DNA of 64,000 nt from Apodospora peruviana (Eukaryota > Ascomycota > Sordariomycetes > Sordariales > Lasiosphaeriaceae), in assembly GCA_033439685.1 (NCBI GenBank), contig JAUEDM010000001.1, positions 1,736,001 through 1,800,000 of the forward strand. Direction: 5' to 3'. The translations under genes were made by a program, and so were the position numbers. How positions within the stretch are numbered: the first letter of the stretch is position 1; each line of letters opens with the position of its first letter. The notes below the pieces were generated by a model. That model had not been told where the DNA came from and ran no database searches. It worked only from the letters and a program-made list of their open reading frames with translations. Of this stretch, positions 9,428 through 22,258 are shown in pieces.

Positions 9428-12400
9428 TCAAGGCGCCCTGGCACTCACCAGCTCACCAACCGCAACAATCGACTTGGCCCCCATGATATCAAACACGGCG
9501 ACATCCGCGCCAAAATCCCTTTTGATCCAATTCCGCAGCTCAACCGCCATCAGCGAATCCGTACCGTAATCAGACAACATTTTCCCAACATCAATCTCCT
9601 CGGCCGCGACCCCCAGCGCCCTCGCGAGCTTCGTCTTGACCGCGCCCACCACAACCGCGCATCTCGCTTCTTTGTCCTCGCCAGCCTGCTGAAACTGCAC
9701 CGCCGGATCCAATGTTACAGTCACCCCCTGTCCGGCTGCATCAGAAGCAGTCTGGATGCCCGTCAAGAGGACAGTGCTGTCGAACCCGCTGAACAGCGGA
9801 CGCGACATGGCCCCAGAAGAAACCTTTTCGCCTCTCGCCCGGAAATGCGCCGGCGTGATGGCCCCGACGAGAAGCTGGCTATGTGCGGTATCTACCGACG
9901 AAAGAGTCGGATCGCAGTAGTGATCTAGAAGCGCGATCAAGTCCTCCGCTTCGACGGGCGCCATGTCTCCTGCGTCGTGGCGGTACCGGCGGTACTGCTC
10001 GCGCTCGGCGATGATGCCTATGGTGCGCATCCAGCCCAGGTTCAGCGAGACGGATGTTTTGGAATCGGGAACGGTGGAGCGGAGGCGCGCGAGGTGGTCC
10101 TGGAAGGTACAGCCTGCGGCGTAGTTGCACTGCGCGACGGTGCCGTAGATGCCCGCAATGGAGGACAGGAGAATAAAGAAGTCTGTGGTGGAAGGTGGGA
10201 GAGCTTGGTGGAGGTTCCAGCTCGTGTCGACTTTGGACCGGATCGTGCGCTGCCATTGCGCGTGCGTCATGTTGTCGAAGATGGAGTCTTGCAGGGTCAT
10301 GGCCGCGTTGATGCAACCTTTGATCGGGGGCATACCGGACGCGAGACAGTCGGCCAGGAGGGCGGACAGTTCGGTCTGCGAGGAAACGTCGCAGGCGGTT
10401 GCGACTACCCGGACGCCTCTGCTTGTGAGCTCGGCGACGGCTTCTGCGGCTGCCGGGGAGGACATGCCGGTTGGCGAAGGGACGATGAGGTACTTGGCGC
10501 CTTTGTCGGCCATCCATCGGATCATGGTGCGGCCGAGACCGCCCAGGCCGCCGGCGACGAGGTAGGAGGCGTTTGGGGAGAACGTCCAGGTGCTCTTGTG
10601 GAGGACGAATTTCTGTCACGAGGTTAGTGATTGTTTGTGACATGTGCTGGACTCGGGCATGGTCTTACCGTGACTTGATCCTCTGGACTCATCGTTACAA
10701 TTGTACGTCCAGTATTCTCACCGCTCTGCATGTACCGGAAAGCCTTCTCGATATCCGAGACAGGGTACGTGTGCAGAGGCGTCGGTATGCCCGCCGCACG
10801 TCCGTTATTGTTGCTGATCCCGTTGGCGGTCAACTCGAGAACCTTGTCGATCAGCCGACGTATCATCTGGTTATCGGTCTGGACAATATGGAGCAGGTCG
10901 ATGGCAGCAAAGGTGACGTTCTTTGCGAAGCTGGCCATAGGCAACGCAGAATTCGCCTGGATATCGACCTTGCCGATCTCAAGGAACCGGCCATAAGGCG
11001 CAACGCACTCCCAACTAGCGCGTAGACCGTCGCCCGACAGCGAGTTAAGGACGACATCGACACCCTTACCGTTGGTAGCGCGCATCACGTCCTTCGCAAA
11101 CGACGCGTTGCGACTGTAAAAGATGTGATCTTCAGGGATGCCGAGCTCTCGGACGAGCAGCTCTTTCTTGGCAGCAGATCCAACTGTCGCGTAGACTTCG
11201 GCGCCCACGAGAAATTTGGCGATACGGACCGCCATCTGCCCGGTACTCCCGGTCGCGGCATGGATGAGGATCTTGTCCGAAGGCTGTAGACGGGCCACGT
11301 TGACCAGGGCATGGTAAGCTGTTGCGCAGGGGTTAATGGCCGAGATAGCCTCGTTGAAGGACAGATGGTCCGGGATCTTGAACACGCAGTGGTCTGGTGC
11401 TCGTGGGTGGCTGCCCATGCAGCCCGGTTGGACCATGACCACGCGATCACCAACGTGTATGTCGGATGATACGGCATTTCCACGTCGGCTGACGGTGCCG
11501 GCGCACTCGAAACCCAAGGGCTCGTTGCCGCCTAGCTTGCCGAGCGCAACGAAGACGTCACGGAAACTGAGGGGCCACGCTGCGGCTACTATCTCTACCT
11601 CGTCAGGGGCAAGGTCAGGCGGAGACGAGTCCTCGACAAATTGGAGAGTGTCTAGCATTCCGGGGGTGCCGACTTCGAGCACCAGATGTGGACCGGATTG
11701 CCACGGTTCCATCTTGGTCTGCGGAGCTATGCGGGCAACACGGCCTGCATCGAGCTCTAGCTCTCGCATCAGTCTTCCGATGATGAGCTGACCGTTGCGG
11801 ACGACAAACTCAACTTCTGGAGAAGCAGGATTGTTCCAGAAACACTTCTTGGCGACGTTCATGATCATGCCTGCAACGCCATCTCTGCCTACGCTGGAAG
11901 GCGGCATGGACTCGATGGACAGAGTCACTATGTGTTTGTCCGTCTCGAATTCTGAGCGCATCGAGCGCAGAAATCCCTTTGCGACGGCGAGATGCGCATC
12001 GTCATGTGCCACAGTGTCCGTGTCGTTGTTGAAGGTCCACGGTGAGGTGACCCAGAGCATATTTATAATACCCTGGATAATGTGTCTGAGTCTGTTGAAT
12101 CCCTCCTCGGACATGTTGGTGAGATTCGGTGCGCCAAATTCGAGGAGCGAGACCACGACGGCATCCTTGGGCGCGGTCCAATGCTCGTTGATATCCGCCA
12201 ACTGTGCGGTTTTCAAGGTAGGATACTCTTCTATCATCTGCTCCAACAAGTTCGTGGCGTGTTGAGAGTGCTCAGAGTCCAGATCAACGAGCACGACAAG
12301 CGCGTGGCTATCCTCCTCGTCAGACTCGTGAAGAGTCGCTCCGTTCGTTGTAACCCCGTTATCATGGCTCGCACCACCATTCAAGACAAGCTGCTTCTCC

Positions 12401-15400
12401 TCGGGAACATCGTCATCAACCGCCATCGACACAATGATACTACTAAGGTGACAAACATCACTCTCGAAGTCTCTGAGCAGAAGCGTGTTGCCCGAGAACC
12501 CGTTCTCACGCAGCAAACCGTCCCAGCGCTGCTCATCCGCCAACGGGCCGAACTCGCGCCATGGCTCGATGCCGTTCCACCAGCCCTCGATCGAGCCAAA
12601 GGCAGTGTTGAGCGACTCACTTTCTGGCGAGGTGATCTCCCACAGGACGAACTGTCCGCCAGGCTTCAGCAAGCGGCGCACATTTCTCAGCGTGGCCACC
12701 ATGTCCGCCGTCGCGTGGATCACGTTGCCCGCGATGATCATGTCGTATTGCCCACCTTCCTCATCAGGAACCTGTTGCTCAACATTGAGCATCTTGAACA
12801 CGATCTCCCTGTCCTGACACCACTTCCCGGAAAAGAATTTCTCTCTTGCCGTCTCGAAGAACACGGGCGAGATGTCCGTGTATGTGAACGACCCAAAACT
12901 AGCACGGCAGGTCTCGGCTTCGAGTGCGCGGAGCGCATCGAGGATGTGCCGCGTGAGACCGCCGGTGCCGGCGCCGACCTCGAGTATCTTCTGGTTGGGG
13001 TTCTCGTGCGCAGCCAGCTCGAGGAAGGCGCGCAGCCGGCCGTCGCGCATGTGGTCGCCCGCAATGCGCGAATAGAACGCCTCGGCGGCGTGGCTGTTGA
13101 ACATGAGCTCGAGCGGATCTGTTTCGCCGCGCAGGATGGACGGCAGGGAACGCGCGACCGCCGGGAAAATCTTCCAGTCGCATTCCTCGATGTCACACTC
13201 TTGGAGGAACGCTTCGAGTTCTTGGTCGGTGAATTCGGGTTTGCCAGCAGGTGGTGGGAGTTGTAATCGATGCTTCATCGCCGCCACGTACTTATGCATG
13301 TGGGCAGGGGCGCGTTCCAGGTCGGCGGGTGTCAGTGTCTCCAGGGCCTTGCGTGCCGCCATGCGCATGGAGAGATCCATCTTGGGGTACAGGGTCATGG
13401 CCTCGGCTTCATCGAGGCCTCCTTCTACTAAGACAGCAGCATCGTCGCAGAACCGCTGCAGCTCATTACCTCCAAGGGAGCTAAGCTGCGGCTTCCATGC
13501 AATGTTATACAGAAGCGGACGCTCTGGTCTGATGTCCATGTCGCCCTGCTTGGGAGTCTTTGGGCCACCACGCGAGACTCCCGCGAGAATAAGGTGTTCG
13601 ATGGCACAGAGAGGGCTACCGTCGTCAGACAGAGCATATATGGAGACATCGCCGTTCATGGTGCGGGTGTCGTTGCTGTGAAGCGTCGAGCTCAACTGCA
13701 AGGACGCCTTGTCCCATACGTTGGTCGAGATCCACATGTTCGCAAGCCGTCGAGGGACCACTGTCGGTGTATCTGCATCTGACAGGCCCTGAGACAGCTG
13801 TGTGAGGATGAGCTGGAGGGTTGCGTCTAGGACAGCAGGGTGGACGGGACTCTCATCTTGAGTATCGTAGTGCCGCTTCGCTGATGCCATGTCGATGCGT
13901 CCGACCGAAATATGGTTACCGTCCCATGCAATGCCGTCCAGCAGCCGGAATGAGTCGCCATATTGGGTACCGTGCTCTTCGCAGAAGGCGTAGAATGCAG
14001 AGCTGTCCACTTTCTGGGCGCAAGATGAACCAGACCCTTCCACTTGTTGGCGAATCTGATGGAAATCATTATCAAGAGCGACCGTGACAGGATTTGCAGC
14101 AGTCTCGTCCTCATACTCGATCTGCACCATCGTGCGGAAAGACTCCACAAAGCGATCACTGTCATGAGTCCGAGAGAAGATGGAAATCTCCGACCGCGAG
14201 ACCGCTCTCATGGTATCGCTGGCCTGCAGTACCGGACGCAGATGGAGCTCCGTCTCGGTCGCCTCCTGCAGCGACTCGCCCACCCGAATCGGCGTAAGAA
14301 ACCTGGCATCTGTGACACGAAAGCCCGAAATCTTGCGGCCTGCTTTCGCCATCTGACATCTCGCCGCCTCGATAGCCATAACCAGCATGCCCGAGCCAGG
14401 ACAGACGGTTGCGCCACTGATAACATGGTCCGCAAGCCAGGGCATCGCTTCGACCGACAACCAGTTCCTCCACCGAGGCTGCAGCTCGTTCCAGTCGTGC
14501 GCACGCCTCCCCAGTAAATAGCCCGGTGTGTGCGCGCGAAGCCGGAAGTCCTTGCTTATACGGGACTCGCTCCAGTACCGCCGGCCGTGGTCGAACGGGT
14601 AAGGCGGGCAGTCGATCAGGTATGAGATGCGGTCCTGAGCGGTCTGTTGGTTGGCGGTCAGGATGGAGACTGGGTAACCGTGGCAGAAAAGAGTGCCGAG
14701 GAACTCCAGGGTGGTTTGGACGGGGGATTTTGTGCGTTCCAACACGGCGTGGTAACGTAGCGATGCAGAGACGATGTCTCTGACCGGCCTGCGTAGAGCA
14801 GCGTGGGGACCGATCTCAACCAAATCGGTGATGGCATTGATCCCTAGCGGTAGCGGTATGGCCTGGCCGCTCGTCGTTGATGTGAGGCGCTGGAGTGCAT
14901 CGGAAAACCGCACGGGCGAGACAAGATTATCGACCCAGTACTGGGCCGTCGCTAAAACCTTGGGGGTTACAATCTTCCCCGTGACGGAGCTGACCATCGA
15001 TATGTCTTTCATTCGAGCAAGATCTGTTTCCAAGTTGCCCATCAGCTCCAGGTACTCTGCAGCAACCTCCCGCATGGCCGGGGAATGGTATGCCACGCCG
15101 CCTGTGTTGAGCTTATGGGCAAAGGTTCCCTGCTGGTCGAGATGACGCTTGAGACTGTCGATGATCTCGTCAGGGCCGGATAGAGTGACGTTCGTTGGGC
15201 TGTTTACGCATGCGATATTCACCGATCCACCAACATCCGTATCCAAGATCTTGCCGAGATCGTCCAAGCAGGCTGATATTTCAGACTCGGCAAGATTGAC
15301 TGACATCATGGCACCACCTCTGTTCTCGCTGCTCAGCTTCCCTGCTACCTGACCACGGTAATAGGCAACTTTGCAAGCCGACTCGTGTGAAAGGGCTCCG

Positions 15401-17718
15401 ATGGCATATGCGGCAGCAATCTCTCCGCTGCTGTGCCCGACAACAGCCGCAGGTGCCACTCCAAAGCTGCTTAGCAGCTCGATCAAAGCGATTTGCAGTG
15501 CAGTACACCATGGTTGGCAGAACTCGGGAGAGTTGAGATTGTGTCCGCTGCGGATCTCACCGACCATGGACAGCCCACACCCCAAGCTCTTGAAGATCTC
15601 ATCGGACTTTCTGAGACTCTCCTCAAATACAAAGTATTGCAAAAGCTCCATGCCCATCCCGGCATATTGGGCTCCTTGTCCGGTGAACACAAACGCGGTC
15701 GCGGTCTTTGAGGTTGATGCCCGAACAGGCTTCATGGTTGATGGAGTTGGTAGACCACTCCCCTGCTGGGCATCCATGACGGCAAATGTGCGCCATGGCA
15801 TGGTGCTCCGGCGAGCTGCGAGAGTATAAGCCAGTCGGTCGAGTTTATTGTCGTCTTTGGCGATGTTGGCATCGTAATAGTCCCGGTAAGCAGCCAACAT
15901 CCGCTGGACGGCCGCGGAGTCTGCGGCGCTCCATACCAGCAACTTCGCTTTCTTTAGTGATTGGATATTGCGGTTGGTGTGTGCGTTAATGCCATTCGTG
16001 GTATTGCCGTTGACAGTATGCCCGTTGACAGCATTGCCGTTCTCGTCGCCATTCATACCGTGCCCGTTCGCATGATCTACGTTCGTGGTAGCCAGCGACG
16101 GTGATGGTGACATATCGCAGTTGTGGTGGCCCCCTACCAGGCCATTATCCTGCAAGTAGTGACCTGCATCGTCAAGGATGACATGAGCGTTAGAGCCACC
16201 GAAGCCGAAGGAATTTACCGAGACTCGTCGCAGTCCTGAGGTTGGCCATGGTGTCCTCTGCGCGGGGACCTCGATGTTGTGGAACTTTGCATCGATGTTT
16301 GGGTTAAGCTTCTCGAACAGAGCGTTGGGCGGTATGATGCCTTTCTCGAGAATCAGGATAGACTTGACGACGCCCGCGAGACCGGCCGCGCCTTCAAGAT
16401 GGCCCACGTTGGGCTTTATGGAACCACTATACACGATAAAAGCAAGGTTTTAGTTCTGGATTGACAAGGACAGAGGTCATTCGACTTACACAAAAAGGGG
16501 ATCTTCCCCCGAACGATGTGGCCGAAACACCCGCCCAATGGCCGCCATCTCTGTCGGATCTCCCGTCGGCGTACCGGTGCCATGCGCTTCGCAGTACCTC
16601 GTCTCGTCAAAGCTCAGCCCTGCTTTGGCGTAGACATGTCGGACAAGCGCCTCTTGGGCGGAAGCGCTCGGTGCCGTGAGGATCGGTGTCCGGCCGTCCT
16701 GGTTTGACGCAGTAGCCCTCACCACGGCGCGGATGACGTGGCCGTCCCTCACGGCGTCTGCTAGGGGCTTGAGAACCAAGACCACAACGCCCTCACCGCG
16801 TGAGTATCCGTTGGCACGCTCGTCGAAGCTGAAGCATTTGCTGTCCGGAGATAGAAAGTTCATATTGCCGAGGAAGAGAGCGCTGTCTGGGGTTAGAAGT
16901 GCGCTGGTGCCAACAACGACTGCCTATTCAGATAAACCAACACAGTGAAGTCAGTATTTTCCATTGCTGGTTGTTTTGTGCCAAGAAAGGTTGGAGCGTG
17001 TTGAACATACCGCTGTGGCATCCCCACTGCGCATCGACTGGCACGCCATGTCCAGCGCTACCATACTACTTGAGCAGGCGGTATCGACCTGCACACTGGG
17101 TCCGGTAAGGTGGAAATACCAACTGACGCGGTTAGCCAACAGACATGTCGCCGTCCCCATGATGGCCTGCCGCGGCACTGTGTCGGCATCTCTGGACAGC
17201 ATCGTGGCATAGTCGTTGGTCATCGAGCCACCAAAAACAGCGGTGCGGCTCCCGCGAATACTCTCAACGGGGATTCCAGCTATTACCACTCAGCAAGGTA
17301 CCTCAGTTTGTTTGGCTATGGATACAGATACTTACCGCTTTCGAATGCATGGTACGTGGTCTCTAGAGCCCACCGCTGCTGCGGGTCCATGCATGCTGCC
17401 TCTTTGGCTGTGATGGAGAAGAAAGGGGCGTCAAATACGCTGGGGTCTTGCTTGAGGAAATGGGCACCGCGCCCGTGAAGCTTTAGACGATTATAGTCCT
17501 TTAGCAAAAAGGCCCTTCATACTTGATACGAAATGACTGGAACATACCGTGTTTAGCTTCTTTGACCCTCCATCATGGAACGAATCTACAGAGACCCGAT
17601 CTTCGGGCCAATCTGTCACGAGATTTCTGCGATTCTCAAGAACCTCCCACAGGCTGGACTCGTCCAGGGCATCCTGGGGCATCCTGAACGAGACGCCGAC
17701 AATTGCGTAAGGCTCCAT
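9428..17718 (-). CDS. highly reducing type I polyketide synthase (KS-AT-DH-MT-ER-KR-ACP)
   Basis: Six exons (17548-17718, 17336-17480, 17011-17279, 16490-16923, 10669-16426, 9428-10612) give 2,653 aa. KS: DTACSSS cysteine near residue 173, EAHGTGTPTG near 308, NVGHLEG near 348. AT: FTGQGAQ near 587 and GHSSGE near 669. DH: HVISGATVCP near 1010 and the later HPAVLDATLQ. C-methyltransferase: LEVGAGTGG near 1492. ER: HAATGSTGQ near 2065. KR: GGLGGLGR near 2282 and a Tyr near 2424. ACP: GTDSLMAVEL with its phosphopantetheine serine near 2611. All core residues look intact, so the enzyme should make a reduced, C-methylated polyketide. There is no terminal thioesterase; release must use a separate enzyme. 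An Asn-Gly-rich linker follows the KS. The exon 1/2 acceptor is chosen to align the conserved KS N-terminus and is the least certain junction. A GTGAGT at 9448-9443 leaves open a different C-terminus. Confidence 0.95.
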
Positions 17719-18912
17719 GATGTCGTCTTCTGCTGCTGTTTGGTGAGATCGTCTTCTGCTGCTGTTTGGTGAGAAGGTCAAAATGCTTGGTAGTAGTGGG
17801 TCGAGAGGCAAGGTGGGTGCAGTGAGGTGGTATGATGGGAGTTGAATGCAAGAAGCTCTGACCAAGGGAGTTGTACAAGTCCCTTGCAGGAAGGATCTGT
17901 AGATGCCAGGGGATAATAAAGCAAAGGACCTTTACATACACACGGACACGTTCCAAAAGCATCTCTCATATCTGCTCGAGGCTGACTCACCCCTAGTGAA
18001 GCGAAGAGCACTGCCCATTACTCCCACAAGGCCCTAGTGGACCGAACAATACATGTACCCGGCTTTGTCCAAGACCATTATCATGCACGCCGAGCCAATG
18101 TTTGGAATCACACACGGAGATTGGAGCTCTGCAGGAGGATCAAGCGCTGTGATGGATCACTTGTCCACTGATACCGAAATCCCGCTCCCGAGTCAGCCCT
18201 GCTGGAAAGCTTGGTGGTTCACCAGATGTAACCCTCCCTAACAGCCCCCCACGGCCCTATTCACGGGCGCTAGGTCCAACGGCACTGTAGGCGCTTCACT
18301 GTACCGATGCGATGCGATGCACCACGACCCGTGCAGGCGGTGGCTCAGCACCCAGTCCGGGCTCTCATTGGATCTTAACCGGTCCGCCGATCCAAACGTT
18401 CGGCATTTAGGTATCTGTGATGCTGTCTGGTGTGCACCTAATGATGGCTTTCCAGCTTATCACTGAAAAAGTCGGTATCGCGATCCCGGTACTCGTATCC
18501 TGGCTGCCTGGCCCCGTAATTTCAATATGTTTGGTTGTGAGCGCCAATAATAGTACCGATGAGTTCTTTCGCGTGCTTTTTGTCCCATGGTAAGGAATAG
18601 ATTGGAACGTACCAAAAGCAGTGGTGATTCACCGCTTCACCGCGAGTCTGCCCGGTCGTTCTGTGATCACTTGGGCGCGACTTTTGACTAATAGTACCTC
18701 AGTTCTGCTCGGTCGACGGCGTGTCTCGTGAGCCAACGACCGGTGTTTTGTGTGATACAGCGGCATTTCAGTAGGTGGGCAGCAGGCAGATATTATCGCG
18801 AGGAGATGTGGTGAGAATCGCATACTTGACCACGAAATGTGAGGAATTCCCGTTTGGTGCCGTTCTTCCAAGTTGATTGCCTGCCTAGTTTTCACATCTA
18901 ATTATGTTGTTG
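17719..18912. other. PKS promoter region and 3' flank of the MFS gene
   Basis: About 1.2 kb. Immediately before the PKS start is a perfect tandem duplication of a 26-bp unit (about 17723-17774, on the plus strand gtcttctgctgctgtttggt and the next six bases). The rest is unremarkable promoter sequence; I see no gene. Confidence 0.6.
17723..17774. repeat. 26-bp direct duplication in the PKS 5' leader
   Basis: The unit occurs twice head to tail only a few bases upstream of the PKS start codon. Both copies would lie in the 5' untranslated leader if the ATG at 17718 is right, or in frame if translation started further upstream. Confidence 0.85.
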
Positions 18913-21030
18913 TTACACGGTAACGATCTGCTTCCGCCGCCACAGCAGCAGCATGGTTGGCAACTGTGCTGCTGCAAACCCGCACAGCACCAGCATCTGA
19001 CGATTGTACCCGTCAGACAAGATACGCACAGCCACGGCCTGGACATCGTCAGGTTGAGCACCCAAGGTGTCACCTTTTGTCAAGTTCTCAAGCAGATCTG
19101 AGATTCCCAATTTCGCAAACTGAGATCTGTTGTAGCTGTTGAAGACGGACGTGGTAATGGCCAGCCCAAAAGCGCTGCCCATTGTCCGGAACTGGTTGCC
19201 TGCTCCCATTCCAACGGCTGTGCAACAACAGGGTCAGTATCATATTGTGAAGTTGTTGGGTGTCTTAAGTTACTGGGTACTGGGGGGCATAACTGAACTC
19301 ACCTTTATCAGGCTGCTCAGCCGTAAACGGAATCATCAAATAGAGGATCTGGTACGTTATACCGCACCCCACACCGCAGATTATCTGGTAGCCGTACACA
19401 GCCGGATTTATCCCGAATGTGTCAGGTTGGGTGCCCAACAAAGCGCATCCAATGACCTGTAGAACCGCGCCGGACATGACAAGGTAGATGCCCGGCACCT
19501 TGAGCTTGCTCGCCGCAGTGGAACTGCCTATCAGCCCTATGGGGAATCCGCCGCCGAACGGTAGGACTCGGACGCCAGCTTCGATGCTGGACAGTCCGTT
19601 GACTACCTGATACCGTTGCGGCAGCTGGAAAGCAGTTGTAGTCATGACGGCCCCGACGAGAACCATACCCCTTATTTCAACTGTCAGTCCTAAGTTTATG
19701 TCTAGTCGGAGAGAAAACTCACAGTAAAATCCCAACCATTCCACGATTCGTAAAGAACCGCCACGGGAGCACAGGCTCACGCATACCATTCTGATGCGTG
19801 ACATACCTTTCCCAGAAAAGGAGTCCAAGCCACAGGATCACAGACGCCGTGAGCAGCGTGATGACATAGGCCGAGTCCCACGCAAATCTCGAGTCGGCCT
19901 CCTGGAAACAGGCGGTGAAACACAGCGTGGCCAGCATAAGCAGCGCAAATCCTGGCAGATCGAGCCTCGAGAAGGCGACTTTTGGTGTAGAGGCCCGGAA
20001 GGGCGCATGGTCTAGCCGGCCGTGGAACGGGAACCCGTTTGGGATCGCGAACAGCGCAAGGGCTAGACAGAGGAGGCCAATGGGGACATTGAACCCAAAA
20101 ATCCAGCGCCACGAGGTCGTGGCGCTGATCTCACCTCCAATGATGGGCCCCAAGACCATGGCCACGACGATGGCAATACCCGTCCTGGCCACAAGAACGC
20201 CATATTGGTTCGGCGGGACCAGCTCTATGATGACGATGGCGCTGAGGGCAAAACAGCCGCCTGCGCCGACGCCTTGGATTCCACGCAGGATGATTCTACC
20301 GACGAATTAGGTATGTACGTCCGTCATTTTGTAGAAGGAAAAAAATTGGTGGAGGGATGGACACATACAGTTGAGTTAATGACCCAGCAGCGGCGCAGCC
20401 GCCCGAAAAGGCCGTGAAGATGAAGATGCAGATGGCAAATACGAGCTTGCGTCCATATATGTCGCTCAGCTTGGCAAATATGACAATGACGGCCACGTAG
20501 CCGAGCAAATAGCTCGACATGACCCAACTGGCGCGCTCGAAGCCGCCGAGGTCATGCGTGATGGCCACGAGCGAGGTCGTCGCGATGGACGTCTCGATGG
20601 TCACGAGGAATAACATGATGGCGATGCTGCCCGACTCACCTAACCGTCAGTATGCACTCCATCACATACTCGGCATCATGAGCGTGAATGATTGGAGAGA
20701 GACAAACAGAGTGGCAATCAGCGAGAAACGAATTCCATGCAGATAGATGATGCCTCGCTCGTCATCAACCTGAGCAATGTCAGCTCTTTCCTCCGCAGAT
20801 GTGGAGTTGGGGTCGCGGTCGGGGCCGGAACCGGAGCCGGAGCCGGCAGTGCTGCTTTTGATGCTATTCGCATTTTCCCGGGTCTGTAATCTGATGTCGT
20901 CTGCCAAATTGTGGTTGTGTTTCTTCTCGTGCTCCATGCTGTTGACGACAGGAGGTGCCACTACTAGCACCCGTTTCTCCGCTACGGTGGTGGTGGTTCT
21001 TACGTTGTCGGCGGTGGCGTCGGTGTCCAT
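18913..21030 (-). CDS. MFS transporter, DHA2 (14-helix drug:H+ antiporter) family
   Basis: Five exons (20708-21030, 20369-20626, 19723-20295, 19303-19670, 18913-19217) give 608 aa with all phases closing. A hydrophilic N-terminus of about 95 residues (Gly-Ser rich) precedes helix 1. The joined sequence shows LFLVTIETSIATTSLVAITH across helix 1, a motif-A-like loop (AKLSDIYGRK), GIQGVGAGGCFALSAIV, the antiporter motif C (VLGPIIGGEI) and GMGAGNQFRTMGSAFGLAI near the end. Exon 1 ends at GTTTGT. DHA2 members export toxins and secondary metabolites or give drug resistance at the plasma membrane. Lying 1.2 kb from the PKS, it is the natural candidate exporter or self-protection pump of that pathway, but this is inferred from position only. 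The C-terminus (WRRKQIVTV) is basic and cytosolic. Confidence 0.92.
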
Positions 21031-22258
21031 ATCGGGTTTGAAGATGAGATGGCATTGGGTCAAGAACGGGTGGATTTGGAGGTTCCTTCCAGGTTTGTCT
21101 GCCGAGGTAGGGACGACAAGGTGGTGTTGCCATGTTGGGCGTTTCGTCTGTGCAGGCAGGTACCACCATTAACGGTATCCGTACCCCGTACCCCCTTTCT
21201 TTCCCGTTTGTGCGGGCAACTGCCGCGTCCCATTGGTACGGAAGAACTCGAACCAAGTCGCACACAGCGGGGACAGATCTTGCAGTTTACCGACTTTCCC
21301 GCCTCTCCTCTTTTCTCTGCACCCTGGGAAGGGAAGGGGCCACTGTACGCCCGTAAATCACCAGCGGCTGGCAAAGGAACTGAACCGAGCTGGTAGGATT
21401 ACGTGAGGCGCAGCCAGCACCGTTGCAACGCTACGTAACCGCAACGGCTGGATTTAAAAAGCGCCAGCTGGTCTGGCGGGTACTTTTGCAACGTTTATCT
21501 GCATTTGCATTGGCAACTCATCTCCAGATGTGATTGCCAAGTATCTGTGGTGCATGCAGGTGTGGCTGATGCTACCCTTCTTTTCTCTTTTTCTTTCCAG
21601 GCATTCATCATGTTTTCCATGTTTCATCAAGGTGAACGACAGGCCCAAGAGCCGAGAATGAAGGGGTCTAGGTAATCCGTACGCTAGCGGGATTGGGTGG
21701 TAGGGCAGACACAGACTCACAGACATGGCACGTCTACACGTGTGCTCACTCGGAGGGAGAGTCCTTTGTCCGACGATTCGTTGTGTGACCTTCCCGGAAC
21801 GGACCCCCGTCAGCATCGACACAACCCAGCCTGCACGGAATCAGAGGGACTCCAAATCCTCCATCTTTCTCGGTAGAGCATGCTGACGGCGCAGCCCGGC
21901 CTAGTCATCATCGATTCCGCCCGCCCCGCCCGTTCCAGCTCCTCTCTGATTCTCCGATGGCGGTAAAGAGGTGAGGGAAGGGAAGGGCCGCTCCTCCCAT
22001 CCCCCCTGAGCGCGATTAAGTACTTACCTAAGGCTCACTTTCTTCCTCCTCACGCTCGATTCTGTTCTGTTCGGGTCCGGCGACCAACCCGATTTTCCAT
22101 ATCTCCTTTTTCCCTTCTGTCGGGTCTGCCCAAGCCAAGCTTGGACAACTTAACGTTTGCCAAGACAAAAACCCACGCTGCAGCGTCGCAGTATTGAGGC
22201 TTGCTTCTTCTTCAACCTCCAGCACTCAGACACACACACACAGACACAGACATAGACA
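21031..22258. other. divergent intergenic region (MFS and receptor genes)
   Basis: This 1.2-kb shared upstream region lies between the MFS gene (minus) and the rhodopsin-like gene (plus). A CA-rich stretch (acacacacacacagacacag) lies just before the ATG at 22259 and a pyrimidine-rich stretch near 21570-21600. I see no convincing gene. Confidence 0.6.

Noticed and set aside
9428..10612. A separate short-chain dehydrogenase gene downstream of the main PKS frame
   Set aside because: The 365-codon frame is the KR-ACP end of the PKS, joined in phase by GTAAGA...GACAG.
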